From Acidobacteriaceae bacterium (GTDB lineage: Bacteria > Acidobacteriota > Terriglobia > Terriglobales > Acidobacteriaceae): DNA of 14,445 nt. The first letter of the stretch is position 1. Each line of letters opens with the position of its first letter. The stretch covers positions 1 through 14,445 of the forward strand of contig JASHUR010000202.1 of the NCBI GenBank assembly GCA_030039895.1. Direction: 5' to 3'. Made by a program: the position numbers and the translations under genes. This document shows positions 1-7,011 of the stretch, in pieces. The notes under the pieces are model-generated. The model worked only from the letters and a program-made list of their open reading frames with translations. It ran no database searches and was not told the DNA's origin.

Positions 1-336
1 AAGGACCGCAACGTCGCCCTTAACCTCGACCTCAAAATCACGTCCTTACAGGGAACCAGCCTGAACGGTCTCCCCGTTCTCAACAACCAGGAGTTCTCCA
101 CCATCACCACCCTCAAACCAGGGGCCAGCGCTCTGGTTGTCAGCAATCTCAACAAGCAGCAGTCGCGCGCCGTCAGCGGAGTTCCCGGCCTCACCGACCT
201 GCCCGGCTTCCAGTCAGCCACCAACAAGCAAGCTCAGTATGACTACTCTGACCTGGTCATCCTCATCACACCGCACATTGTCCGCCTTGCGCACACGCAG
301 GAGGCCGGAAAGATGTTCATTCTTCCAGTCCACTAG
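1..336 (+). CDS. Secretin (type II/III secretion or type IV pilus channel), C-terminal part
   Basis: The reading frame is open from base 1 to the TAG at 334-336, giving the last 111 residues of a protein whose start lies outside the window. The segment VSGVPGLTDLPGF, followed about 20 residues later by DYSDLVILITPHIVR, matches the end of the secretin domain (GspD/PilQ family), where the V-x-G-(I/V)-P-x-L-x-x-(I/L)-P-G-(L/F) turn and the E/D-LVILITP strand form the end of the outer-membrane beta-barrel. Secretins form multimeric channels for type II secretion substrates or type IV pili. The asparagine- and leucine-rich stretch before the signature is consistent with the preceding beta-strands. 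The stop codon overlaps that of the convergent MBL-fold gene. Whether this is GspD or PilQ cannot be decided from the fragment. Confidence 0.85.
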   Translation, partial: KDRNVALNLDLKITSLQGTSLNGLPVLNNQEFSTITTLKPGASALVVSNLNKQQSRAVSGVPGLTDLPGFQSATNKQAQYDYSDLVILITPHIVRLAHTQEAGKMFILPVH

Positions 337-959
337 ATCAGAAACGGATTCTCTGCTTTCTCCATCCCTATCGTCGTCTCCGCCCCATGCCCGGGAATTA
401 CCCTTGTTTCATCCGGCAAGGGCATCAGCCGGTCGTGAATCGATCGCAGAATCTGCTTTCCATTTCCGCCCGGCAAGTCCGTCCTGCCAATCGACCCTGC
501 AAACAGCGTGTCTCCTGCAAATAGAATTCCTTCGGGAACGAAGTGCAGACAGATACTTCCCTGCGTATGCCCCGGCGTCTGCAATACTTCGCCTTTGTGG
601 CTCCCCACTCTCACAATCAATCCTTCGCCTGCGCTCTCATCCGGAGGCGCAACCTCTGGTGCCTTAACGCCCAGCCATGCTGCCTGGATGTTCATTATCT
701 TCAGCTGTGACAGATCGTTCTTATTCATCAAAATCGACGCACCTGTTGCCCGCTTCAGCTTCACAGCGCCGCCCACGTGGTCAATATGCCCGTGCGTCAC
801 CACAATCTGCTTCAACTTCAGCCCTTGCGCCTCCAATCGCTCCAGAATGTAGGCCACATTGTCGCCGGGATCGATCACCATTGCTTCGCCTGTCGCCTCA
901 TCGCCCAGGATCGAGCAGTTGCATTGCAGCAGGCCCACCGGAAACGTCTCCAAAATCAT
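333..959 (-). CDS. MBL-fold metallo-hydrolase (glyoxalase II-like)
   Basis: This is a 208-residue cytoplasmic protein of the metallo-beta-lactamase superfamily. All metal-binding elements are present: THGHIDH at 55-61 (His56, His58, Asp60, His61), His131 in TPGHTQGS, Asp150 in AGDTLF, and His191 in IPGHG. The AGDTLFAGSIGRTDLPGG stretch and the ending GHGAETTIGMEKAENPFL are typical of the small glyoxalase-II-like group (YcbL-like), which hydrolyse thioesters such as S-lactoylglutathione or related substrates with a dinuclear metal site. The true substrate cannot be read from sequence. The ATG at 959 has no clear Shine-Dalgarno sequence. The 3' end overlaps the secretin stop by 4 bp (shared CTAG), so no terminator fits between the two convergent genes. 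The gene starts 88 bp from a divergent small gene. Confidence 0.93.
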   Translation of the reverse strand: MILETFPVGLLQCNCSILGDEATGEAMVIDPGDNVAYILERLEAQGLKLKQIVVTHGHIDHVGGAVKLKRATGASILMNKNDLSQLKIMNIQAAWLGVKAPEVAPPDESAGEGLIVRVGSHKGEVLQTPGHTQGSICLHFVPEGILFAGDTLFAGSIGRTDLPGGNGKQILRSIHDRLMPLPDETRVIPGHGAETTIGMEKAENPFLI

Positions 960-1047
960 GTTTCGATTGTCCGCGAAGCTGCTTCAGGAGTACAAATGGC
1001 GTCAAACGAAATTGCCTCTAAAATGGAACGCAACACGGAGAACGGAT

Positions 1048-1308
1048 ATGGCTGCAAGGAAAGAATGGACCGAATGGCATCTCACGCCGCGCGGCTGGGA
1101 GAAGGGTGCGACCCGCGTTCAAGGGCAGGGCAATACATGGGTTGAAGAACCTCTCGACCGCCTTTTGAGCTACGTCTATCAGGAGCTCGAAACAGGCGAC
1201 CCGCCCCAGGTCAAAAAATGGTCTGAGGAAACTTGGCACTCAAAGAAAGAAGACGAAGTCAAAGCCGCTCTGGCCAAGTCCGGACCCTGCCCGGAACGCC
1301 TCGCCTGA
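1048..1308 (+). CDS. Small hypothetical protein (86 aa)
   Basis: I do not recognise a named family. The frame stays open far upstream, but the ATG at 1048 has a GGAG at 1037-1040 with 7-nt spacing, so I take it as the start. The product is a soluble, charged 86-residue protein with no signal peptide or membrane segment. It begins MAARKEWTEWHLTPRGWEKG and is rich in Trp (five in the first 63 residues), Lys and Glu. The middle, around residues 35-50 (PLDRLLSYVYQELETG), looks helical. The C-terminal region (KKEDEVKAALAKSGPCP) reads as a short amphipathic helix followed by a Gly-Pro-Cys-Pro end. Codon use resembles neighbouring real genes. It diverges from the MBL hydrolase and converges on the VOC gene with a 7-bp gap. 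Confidence 0.72.
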   Translation: MAARKEWTEWHLTPRGWEKGATRVQGQGNTWVEEPLDRLLSYVYQELETGDPPQVKKWSEETWHSKKEDEVKAALAKSGPCPERLA

Positions 1309-1315
1309 GCCCTGC

Positions 1316-1756
1316 TCATTCGCCCGCGAGCTTCCAGCCGCCATTTTCAGGGATCCAGCGACGCCCATACATGTCGAACCATTCGCCGTATGGCTCATCT
1401 TCCAGCGGCTCCGACCCCAGTCGCAACACATTGCCGTCCGGGTCCTCTACCTGCATTTCGTATGCCCATTCATAATTCGTCGGAGGATGCCGCAGCTTCG
1501 CCCCACTCGTTCGATATTCCTCATAGACCGCAGCCGCGTCTCCCACTCCAACCCACACCCATGCGCCCTTGTGTCCTTGATCGCCTTCACTCAGGAACAA
1601 ATGGCAGTTGCCGCGAGCCACGCACCCTACATAGGGCCCCTTCCATAGCAGCTTAAAGCCAAGCCGTGATACGTAGTACTCGATGCTAGCTTCCAATCTC
1701 TCTACCCGAAAAATCGGATTCACTCCGCCGAATTCCGCGCCCGTTGGCTCCGGCAT
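1316..1756 (-). CDS. VOC superfamily protein (glyoxalase/bleomycin-resistance-like)
   Basis: This is a 146-residue single-domain VOC protein. It shows the beta-alpha-beta-beta-beta repeat: VNPIFRVERLEASIEYYVSRLGF near the N-terminus, then the C-terminal module ending in EDPDGNVLRLGSEP (about residues 104-117). The position that holds a metal-ligating Glu in true glyoxalase I carries Arg in the NVLRLG strand. It is therefore more like the bleomycin-resistance/binding subgroup than a metalloenzyme, and I would not assign a reaction. A GTG lies nine bases upstream at 1765, but that GTG is part of the GAGGTGG Shine-Dalgarno-like element placed 5 nt before the ATG at 1756, so I prefer the ATG. The gene lies 53 bp downstream of the carbonic anhydrase on the same strand and may be co-transcribed. 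Confidence 0.88.
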   Translation of the reverse strand: MPEPTGAEFGGVNPIFRVERLEASIEYYVSRLGFKLLWKGPYVGCVARGNCHLFLSEGDQGHKGAWVWVGVGDAAAVYEEYRTSGAKLRHPPTNYEWAYEMQVEDPDGNVLRLGSEPLEDEPYGEWFDMYGRRWIPENGGWKLAGE

Positions 1757-1809
1757 ACCGTCCACCTCACTCGTTCGCAGACAACGTTTATTGATCTTTT
1801 CTACTCTCC

Positions 1810-2550
1810 CTAGAGAAGGGTCACCCGCCCCGTCGCCAGATCGTAGTATCCGGCAACGATCTTCAGCGTTCCCTCTTTTACCATGCCCGAAAGCACTGGA
1901 GACGATTCCGACAGTAAACGCGCTTGAATCTTTGCATTCTCCTTGATCGCCATCCCCAGATCGCCGTGCGCTCTGTCTACTGCTGGTTGAATATGCGCAA
2001 AAAGCGAGCTGATCTGCCCCGGGACCGGTTTCCCCTGCATCGTCGCCTTTACCGCGCCGCAGCTCGAATGCCCGAGGACCAGAATCACTCTGGTTCCGAG
2101 CACTCCAGCGCCGTACTCCAGACTGCCGATAATCTCCGGTGTCGTGAAGTTTCCAGCCACACGTACGACAAACAGGTGCCCGATCGTCTGGTCAAACACC
2201 AGCTCCACCGGCACGCGCGAGTCCGCGCAGGAGAGCACTGCGGCGAATGGCTCCTGCTTTTCCACCGTGTGCTGCCGCAGAATATTCAGGCTTTTCCCGA
2301 GGGCCGCGATCTTGTCCGTGGCAAATCGCTCGTTCCCCTCCATCAGGTGGCGCAATGCTTCGTCAGGGGTAAGGTTTGTCTGAGCACCTATCATGTCTGG
2401 TTCTATTAGCTCCAGGGATGTCGCAGCGCCTAGAATACCCCATGCAACGCCCGCCGCCGAACCGCCCAGAAAACTACGCCGTGAAACCCGGATTCCGCAG
2501 CCACTATCTCGGGTCATAACACCGCTGGAAAACGAAGCTGAAATATTCAT
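1810..2550 (-). CDS. Tat-exported beta-class carbonic anhydrase
   Basis: This is a zinc enzyme interconverting CO2 and bicarbonate. The ATG at 2550 is preceded by GGAGG with 6-nt spacing. It is preferred over an upstream in-frame TTG at 2583 and gives 246 residues. Residues 23-28 (SRRSFL) followed by a glycine/alanine-rich hydrophobic stretch form a twin-arginine signal, so the enzyme is probably folded in the cytoplasm and exported to the periplasm. The beta-class signatures are present: CADSRVP (Cys108, Asp110, Arg112) and GHSSCG (His161, Cys164) supply the zinc ligands and the Asp-Arg dyad, and VVRVAGN lies between them. The length of the mature domain (about 190 residues) fits the bacterial beta class. 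No terminator is visible before the VOC gene downstream. Confidence 0.94.
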   Translation of the reverse strand: MNISASFSSGVMTRDSGCGIRVSRRSFLGGSAAGVAWGILGAATSLELIEPDMIGAQTNLTPDEALRHLMEGNERFATDKIAALGKSLNILRQHTVEKQEPFAAVLSCADSRVPVELVFDQTIGHLFVVRVAGNFTTPEIIGSLEYGAGVLGTRVILVLGHSSCGAVKATMQGKPVPGQISSLFAHIQPAVDRAHGDLGMAIKENAKIQARLLSESSPVLSGMVKEGTLKIVAGYYDLATGRVTLL

Positions 2551-2635
2551 ATTGCGCCTCCGCAATCGAAGTCTGAAGCGCAATAATCATACTCGGCAAA
2601 TGACGCCTGCGGAACCGCCGCTTTGGACCACCCCG

Positions 2636-4597
2636 TTACTTCACCCTGAGGGTAATTACCTGCTCGCCGTCCAGCACTGAGCCCAGCTCGACAGAGCCCA
2701 GCGGCACAGCTGACTCTCCATTCAGTGCAACTTGCTGGTTCGCCTGCGCCGGTTCCAGAACATTTGCCATGGAAAGCGGCACAGCCGTCAGTGTATGGCC
2801 ATCCATGGAGGCCTGCGCCTCCGGCGCCAGCAGCGTCACATACAGGCGGTCGCTCGGATGCAGACTGTTCAGCCCCGCAATCGTAGCCGCGACTCCAGGC
2901 TCCGGCCCACCGATGGTCTGCGGCTGCATCAGCCGGTCAACGACTTCGCCGCCGCTAACCAGCAGCCGCACATCGCCCGCGGGCAGGGTTGCCGGCAGCT
3001 TTATTGGTATCTGCACGTTCCGTACCTCGCCGCGCCACGGCAGCACCGCAGCGTCAATCATCACTGTATCTCCGCCGCGCACCTCGATCTTCTCTGCCTG
3101 CGCGCTCTCCAGTTGCATCGTGCGGCGTCCGCTCAGAGCGTCCACATCAATATCGATGCTCTCCACCGGCGCCAGCCGCGCCGCATTGCCGTACAACTGC
3201 TGGAAACGCTGCCCGACGACCACCGCCGCTGCCAGGTTCGATGGAATCATTGGCGACGGCGCCACCATCTGGTCCAGCCGCATCGCCGGATACCCCTTGA
3301 CCCTTACCACTCCCCTTACCCTGTACGTCGTCTCCGCAGCATATTCATTCGACTCCATCAGTCCCTGATACAACGACACCAGAACCGCCTGTGGAGTCAC
3401 CTCTTCCTGGTCTACCACCTGCAAATGCAGCGTCCGCGACGCTGTCGTATCGCCGTCCTGAGACACATGGATCGTCAGTGGAATCATCCTTGCCGGAAGG
3501 CCAAACTGCCCGCGGATCGCCGTCTGCCGGTCCTCGGTAAATGATCCGATCATCTGTCCCGTATTGATGATCTTGAATGCGTTGTAGGGAGAAGGCAGTG
3601 TTGCGACTACATTGGCCTTGGTCATCGGAAACGATACAGGCCCGAATTGCGTGATCGGGTGCCCACACGCAAGCAGCTGTGTGGGATCAACATAAGTTAC
3701 GGTACACGTCGCGGAAATCTCCAGGTCGCCTCGCACCAGCACTGCGCTCACCGCCGACCCCGGCTCAATCGAGTGCTGTTCTGCAACGCTGGCCATGCCG
3801 CTCAGCCCGCCGTTGCCGGCAACGCCTCCTATGCCTGCCACAGCAGTCAACCCCAGCGCAGGAGCACGCTCCCGCCATAAGGCCACTGCTTCTGGCGAAA
3901 ACCCGCTGAATACCAGCGGTGTTTCGATCGGACGAAAATCCGATGCCTCCAGATCCGGCGCGCCCAGGTCCTCGCCATCTGCCTTAAGGCTGCCGGGCAT
4001 GTGCAGCTCCGCATCCTCTACCCCGCTGCTCGCCGCTGGACGCCCCTTTGCGGCAAGCCGTGTCTCCGGTGCCCTGTTTTGCAGCATCTGCCCAATCGGT
4101 GTAATTCCACAGATCGGCTCTTTGCTGAAGACGCCGATACGGTAGGCAATCGCGCCGACCAGCTTGCCGTCAATGTAAACAGGACTGCCGCTCATGCCGG
4201 CAACCACGCCCGTGAACTCGGGCTTTGCGCCTTCCAGCCGCCCCAGTATCATGTCTTCGCCGGGCCCAATCGCGTTATGCAGCAATCCCAGAATCTCGAC
4301 TCCCATGGGCTCCGGCCGTGTGCCTTCAAACACGGTGTAGGCCACTCCCTGCATGCCGCGATGCACTTCGCTCAATGGGAAAAATGAAGTTGTCGGCGGA
4401 GGCGCCGATGGTGCTGCTGCAGGCGCCTTGTCGAGGACCGTCTGCGCGGTGAGCACACTGCCGCTGCACATGAATTCCAGAACCACCAGACCAGCCGTAA
4501 GAAATTTCAAAAACACTGAAACCGCCTTACCTGCCCGGTTGTCTTTTCTATACAATTCCACGTCTCTAGAGTAGCGGGTCTGCTCCCCTTGCCGCAA
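2636..4597 (-). CDS. Secreted SpoIVB-type S55 peptidase-domain protein
   Basis: A large exported protein of up to 653 residues. A hydrophobic stretch at about 25-50, ending VLTA-Q, looks like a signal peptide and is followed by an Ala/Pro-rich linker (57-70). Residues 72-175 contain GMSGSPVYIDGKLVGAI (Ser136 by analogy with GDSGGP) and ICGITPI, matching the serine half of the S55 domain. Residues 290-330 contain LLACGHPITQFGP (His313), matching the histidine half. In sporulation SpoIVB the order is reversed (His, then Ser). The C-terminal about 280 residues look like beta-rich repeats with no recognised family. I infer an envelope protease or a peptidase-derived binding protein. The TTG at 4597 has AGGTGG only 3 nt away and leaves just 29 bp to the divergent gene, so the real start may be further in, for example near 4555-4510. 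Confidence 0.82.
   Translation of the reverse strand: MRQGEQTRYSRDVELYRKDNRAGKAVSVFLKFLTAGLVVLEFMCSGSVLTAQTVLDKAPAAAPSAPPPTTSFFPLSEVHRGMQGVAYTVFEGTRPEPMGVEILGLLHNAIGPGEDMILGRLEGAKPEFTGVVAGMSGSPVYIDGKLVGAIAYRIGVFSKEPICGITPIGQMLQNRAPETRLAAKGRPAASSGVEDAELHMPGSLKADGEDLGAPDLEASDFRPIETPLVFSGFSPEAVALWRERAPALGLTAVAGIGGVAGNGGLSGMASVAEQHSIEPGSAVSAVLVRGDLEISATCTVTYVDPTQLLACGHPITQFGPVSFPMTKANVVATLPSPYNAFKIINTGQMIGSFTEDRQTAIRGQFGLPARMIPLTIHVSQDGDTTASRTLHLQVVDQEEVTPQAVLVSLYQGLMESNEYAAETTYRVRGVVRVKGYPAMRLDQMVAPSPMIPSNLAAAVVVGQRFQQLYGNAARLAPVESIDIDVDALSGRRTMQLESAQAEKIEVRGGDTVMIDAAVLPWRGEVRNVQIPIKLPATLPAGDVRLLVSGGEVVDRLMQPQTIGGPEPGVAATIAGLNSLHPSDRLYVTLLAPEAQASMDGHTLTAVPLSMANVLEPAQANQQVALNGESAVPLGSVELGSVLDGEQVITLRVK
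4527..4556 (+). promoter_or_regulatory. Possible sigma70-type promoter of the VWA gene
   Basis: TTACCT at 4527-4532 and TACAAT at 4551-4556 are separated by 18 bp. The -10 element matches the consensus at five of six positions; the -35 is weak. A start site near 4563 would leave a leader of about 64 nt. The element lies inside the first codons of the longest form of the divergent S55 gene, which is one reason to suspect that that gene really begins further downstream. Confidence 0.3.
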
Positions 4598-4626
4598 AGT
4601 CCACCTGGCTTCACAATAGGGCAGCT

Positions 4627-5796
4627 ATGAAATTAGTCTCCGTCGTACTGCTGATTGCCTCCCTGCTCTTCGGTCAGGATCCTGCGCTGGGGTTTGCCCA
4701 GCAGACTTCACAGCAACAGACAACGCAATCCACGCAGAGCCAGACTGGCCCTGTGGAAGGCGGCCCCACAGGGGACAATGGCCCTATCGCTATCCCCAAA
4801 AAGCCGGCGGCTTCAACCCCTCCGCCGCCTCCGCCGCCCGCGCCCAAGGTCAAAAATCCGCCTGGACTCGGCAACCTCTCTTTGCATGTCAATGTCCCTG
4901 TTGTCACCGTGGATGTAGGCGTCGTCCTGGAGAAGACCCACCAGTTTGTGCCCAACCTCAAAGAGGACAACTTCCGCGTTTTTGAGAATGGCAAACCTCA
5001 GGAAATTACCCACTTCCAGCGTATTCAGGCCCCTATCACCGCCGTTCTGCTTCTCGAATTCGCCTCAACGAGTTGGTGGTTTATCAGTGACATGGAAAAT
5101 GCTGCCTACGCCTTTACTCAGCAGCTCCGCCCCAACGATTACGTGGCCGTCGTCACCTACGACATGCATACCAACATCCTCACCGATTTCACTAACAACA
5201 GGGCCGTGGTCATGAACGCCCTCCGTTCGCTTACCATCCCAACCTGGAGTGAAACCAACATCTTTGACGCGCTCTATACCACGCTCGACCGCCTCAGTCG
5301 GATCCCCGGACGCAAATACATCATCCTCATCGGCTCCGGTGTCGACACCTTTTCCAAGATCACCCTCGGCAAGTGCCTCGAAAAGGTCAAGGAGACGCCC
5401 AACGTCACCATTTTCACGATTAGCACCGGCCAGATGGCCCGTCTGATGGCGGATGATAGAGGCTTCGGAATGAGCGGCCCGCGCGAAATGACCTTCCTGC
5501 AGGCCGACAATCAAATGCAGACTTTTGCTCGCCTCACCGGCGGCATGTCCTTCTTCCCGCGCTTTCAGGCTGAGCTGCCTGAAGATTTCTCTGTCATCAA
5601 CGCATCCATCCGCAACCAGTACGCCATCACCTACACGCCGACTGATCAGAAGGAGGATGGCACCTGGCGCAAAATTCACGTGGAACTGGTGGACGACGAG
5701 GGCCATCCGCTAAGGATGCAGGATGAGAAGCACCATCAACTCAAGTACGACATCATCGCCCGCGACGGTTACCGCGCCAAACAGGAAGTGAACTAG
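4627..5796 (+). CDS. Secreted VWA-domain protein (acidobacterial type)
   Basis: A 389-residue exported protein. Residues 1-24 form a signal peptide (KLVSVVLLIASLLF, cleavage probably near GFA-QQ). A Gln/Thr-rich tract (25-40) and a proline run (65-72) form a flexible linker. From about residue 84 (LSLHVNVPVVTVDVGVV) the protein shows the layout of the VWFA-related proteins abundant in Acidobacteriota: a beta-rich lead-in with NLKEDNFRVFENGKPQEI, then the VWA Rossmann fold (about 135-330), ending with the QYAITYTPTDQKEDGTWRKIHVEL strand pair. The usual metal-site DxSxS is replaced by ExAxT (Glu144, Ala146, Thr148), though TNIFDAL around 210 is kept. The start ATG follows an AGGG-containing stretch. 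Its partner is unknown; the divergent S55 protein is a contextual candidate. A hairpin follows the stop codon. Confidence 0.88.
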   Translation: MKLVSVVLLIASLLFGQDPALGFAQQTSQQQTTQSTQSQTGPVEGGPTGDNGPIAIPKKPAASTPPPPPPPAPKVKNPPGLGNLSLHVNVPVVTVDVGVVLEKTHQFVPNLKEDNFRVFENGKPQEITHFQRIQAPITAVLLLEFASTSWWFISDMENAAYAFTQQLRPNDYVAVVTYDMHTNILTDFTNNRAVVMNALRSLTIPTWSETNIFDALYTTLDRLSRIPGRKYIILIGSGVDTFSKITLGKCLEKVKETPNVTIFTISTGQMARLMADDRGFGMSGPREMTFLQADNQMQTFARLTGGMSFFPRFQAELPEDFSVINASIRNQYAITYTPTDQKEDGTWRKIHVELVDDEGHPLRMQDEKHHQLKYDIIARDGYRAKQEVN

Positions 5797-5811
5797 CCCG
5801 AGACAGCGCGA

Positions 5812-5834
5812 AGGGCGCAGCATCTTTGCGCCCT
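5812..5834. terminator. Hairpin between convergent VWA and alcohol dehydrogenase genes
   Basis: AGGGCGCA (5812-5819) pairs perfectly with TGCGCCCT (5827-5834) around a 7-nt loop. It sits 15 bp after the VWA stop and 15 bp before the stop of the convergent dehydrogenase gene. Neither side has a convincing T-tract, so it may act as a weak bidirectional terminator or as an RNA 3'-end stabiliser. Confidence 0.55.
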
Positions 5835-5849
5835 CCGATGCCCTCTTAC

Positions 5850-6872
5850 CTACATCTCAATCACAACTCTGAATCGGGCCTTCCCGCTCATCATGCGATC
5901 GTATGCCTCTGCAGCCTTCTCCAATGGATACTTCTCGATCAGCGGTCGAACTCCGGTCGCTGCGCTGAACTTCAGTGTGTCTTCTGAGTCGATTGCCGTG
6001 CCGCTCGGCCATCCCTGGATCGACTGCCGCGCCATCAGCATAGGCAGGACATTCACGTTCACAGGGCCTGCTGGCGCGCCCAGCACTACGAATTTGCCCT
6101 GGTGCCCAAGCCCGCCCAGCGCTGCAGACATCGCATTCGCGTCCGTCACCGTCGCCAGAATCGTTTTCGCGCCTCCCAGCTTCTGCAATGCGGCGGAGAT
6201 ATCCTCAGCCGTGCTATCGATGTAGTGTGCTGCGCCCAGTTCATGCGCAAACTTCGCTTTGTCTGCTCCGCGCGCAATCGCCACTGTTGTGTAACCCATC
6301 TTCGCTGCGTACTGCACACCCAGATGCCCGAGGCCGCCCATGCCCAGCACAGCAACCACGTCCGGCGGCCTGGCGCCGCTGTTCCTTAACGAATTGAAGG
6401 TCGTAATTCCCGCGCACAGCAACGGTCCAGCTTCCGCCGACGCGAGTTCCTCAGGAACCGCGGCCAGGGCCGCCTCCGGCACGAAGACATAATCGGCATA
6501 TCCGCCATCGTAGGTGATCCCGGGAATCTTCAACCGTTGGCACGCCACCAGATCGCCTCTGCGGCACGGCTCGCATTTACCGCAATGCCCGCCATACCAT
6601 CCCAGGCCCACACGTTGACCGGCCTTCCACTCCGTCACACCTGCTCCGAGGGCGTCCACCACACCGACCACTTCGTGTCCGGGAACCTTCGGATAAGCAA
6701 TACCCGGAAAAAGCCCCTCCTTGGTAACTGAATCGCTGTGGCACACGCCACATGCCTGCACCTTCACCCTCGCCCAAGCCGCCTGCGGCTCATCTACCTC
6801 GCGAGTCACCAGTTCAAGAGGCCCACCAGCCTTGCCCACCTGCACAAAGCGCCCTGTCTTCTTTCCAGCCAT
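5850..6872 (-). CDS. Zinc-dependent medium-chain alcohol dehydrogenase
   Basis: An NAD(P)-dependent alcohol/aldehyde oxidoreductase of the MDR superfamily, 340 residues as called. Catalytic zinc ligands are Cys44 in ACGVCHSD, His66 in VPGHEVVG, and Cys153 in LLCAGIT. The structural zinc loop has Cys97, Cys100, Cys103 and Cys111 (GHCGKCEPCRRGDLVAC). The Rossmann motif GMGGLGHLG starts at about 177. The pattern is closest to the AdhP/cinnamyl-alcohol-dehydrogenase-like bacterial group, so primary alcohols or aldehydes are likely substrates. Three in-frame ATGs (6881, 6878, 6872) follow a GAAGGGAG that directly abuts the first; the third has about 9-nt spacing and is used here, though 6878 is possible. 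It lies about 140 bp downstream of the FUSC-like gene. A hairpin in its leader (6901-6926) is noted separately. Confidence 0.94.
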   Translation of the reverse strand: MAGKKTGRFVQVGKAGGPLELVTREVDEPQAAWARVKVQACGVCHSDSVTKEGLFPGIAYPKVPGHEVVGVVDALGAGVTEWKAGQRVGLGWYGGHCGKCEPCRRGDLVACQRLKIPGITYDGGYADYVFVPEAALAAVPEELASAEAGPLLCAGITTFNSLRNSGARPPDVVAVLGMGGLGHLGVQYAAKMGYTTVAIARGADKAKFAHELGAAHYIDSTAEDISAALQKLGGAKTILATVTDANAMSAALGGLGHQGKFVVLGAPAGPVNVNVLPMLMARQSIQGWPSGTAIDSEDTLKFSAATGVRPLIEKYPLEKAAEAYDRMMSGKARFRVVIEM

Positions 6873-7011
6873 GGTCATCATCTCCCTTCGGCAGCGCTTG
6901 GATGCGCTTTCGCCCGGGAAAGCATCATCGAATTAAGGGAAACTTTTGGGAATCGATCAGCGCCCACAAGTGGCTGCAACTGTGCTCCCCGACCGCGGGC
7001 TCTCATACTTA

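Noticed and set aside
137..667. Plus-strand frame over the secretin end and the MBL gene
   Set aside because: Ser/Pro/Arg-rich shadow frame spanning two supported genes.
2732..3544. 270-codon open frame antisense to the S55 gene
   Set aside because: Its composition is Arg/His/Gln-rich, typical of a shadow frame, and it has no ribosome site or domain.
5065..5706. 213-codon frame antisense to the VWA gene
   Set aside because: It is the shadow of a well-supported coding sequence and has no known domain.
6901..6926. Hairpin (GCTTTC/GAAAGC plus GAT/ATC) in the alcohol dehydrogenase leader
   Set aside because: The stem is short and bulged with no T-tract and no partner anti-structure. Without conservation data a regulatory role is not supported.
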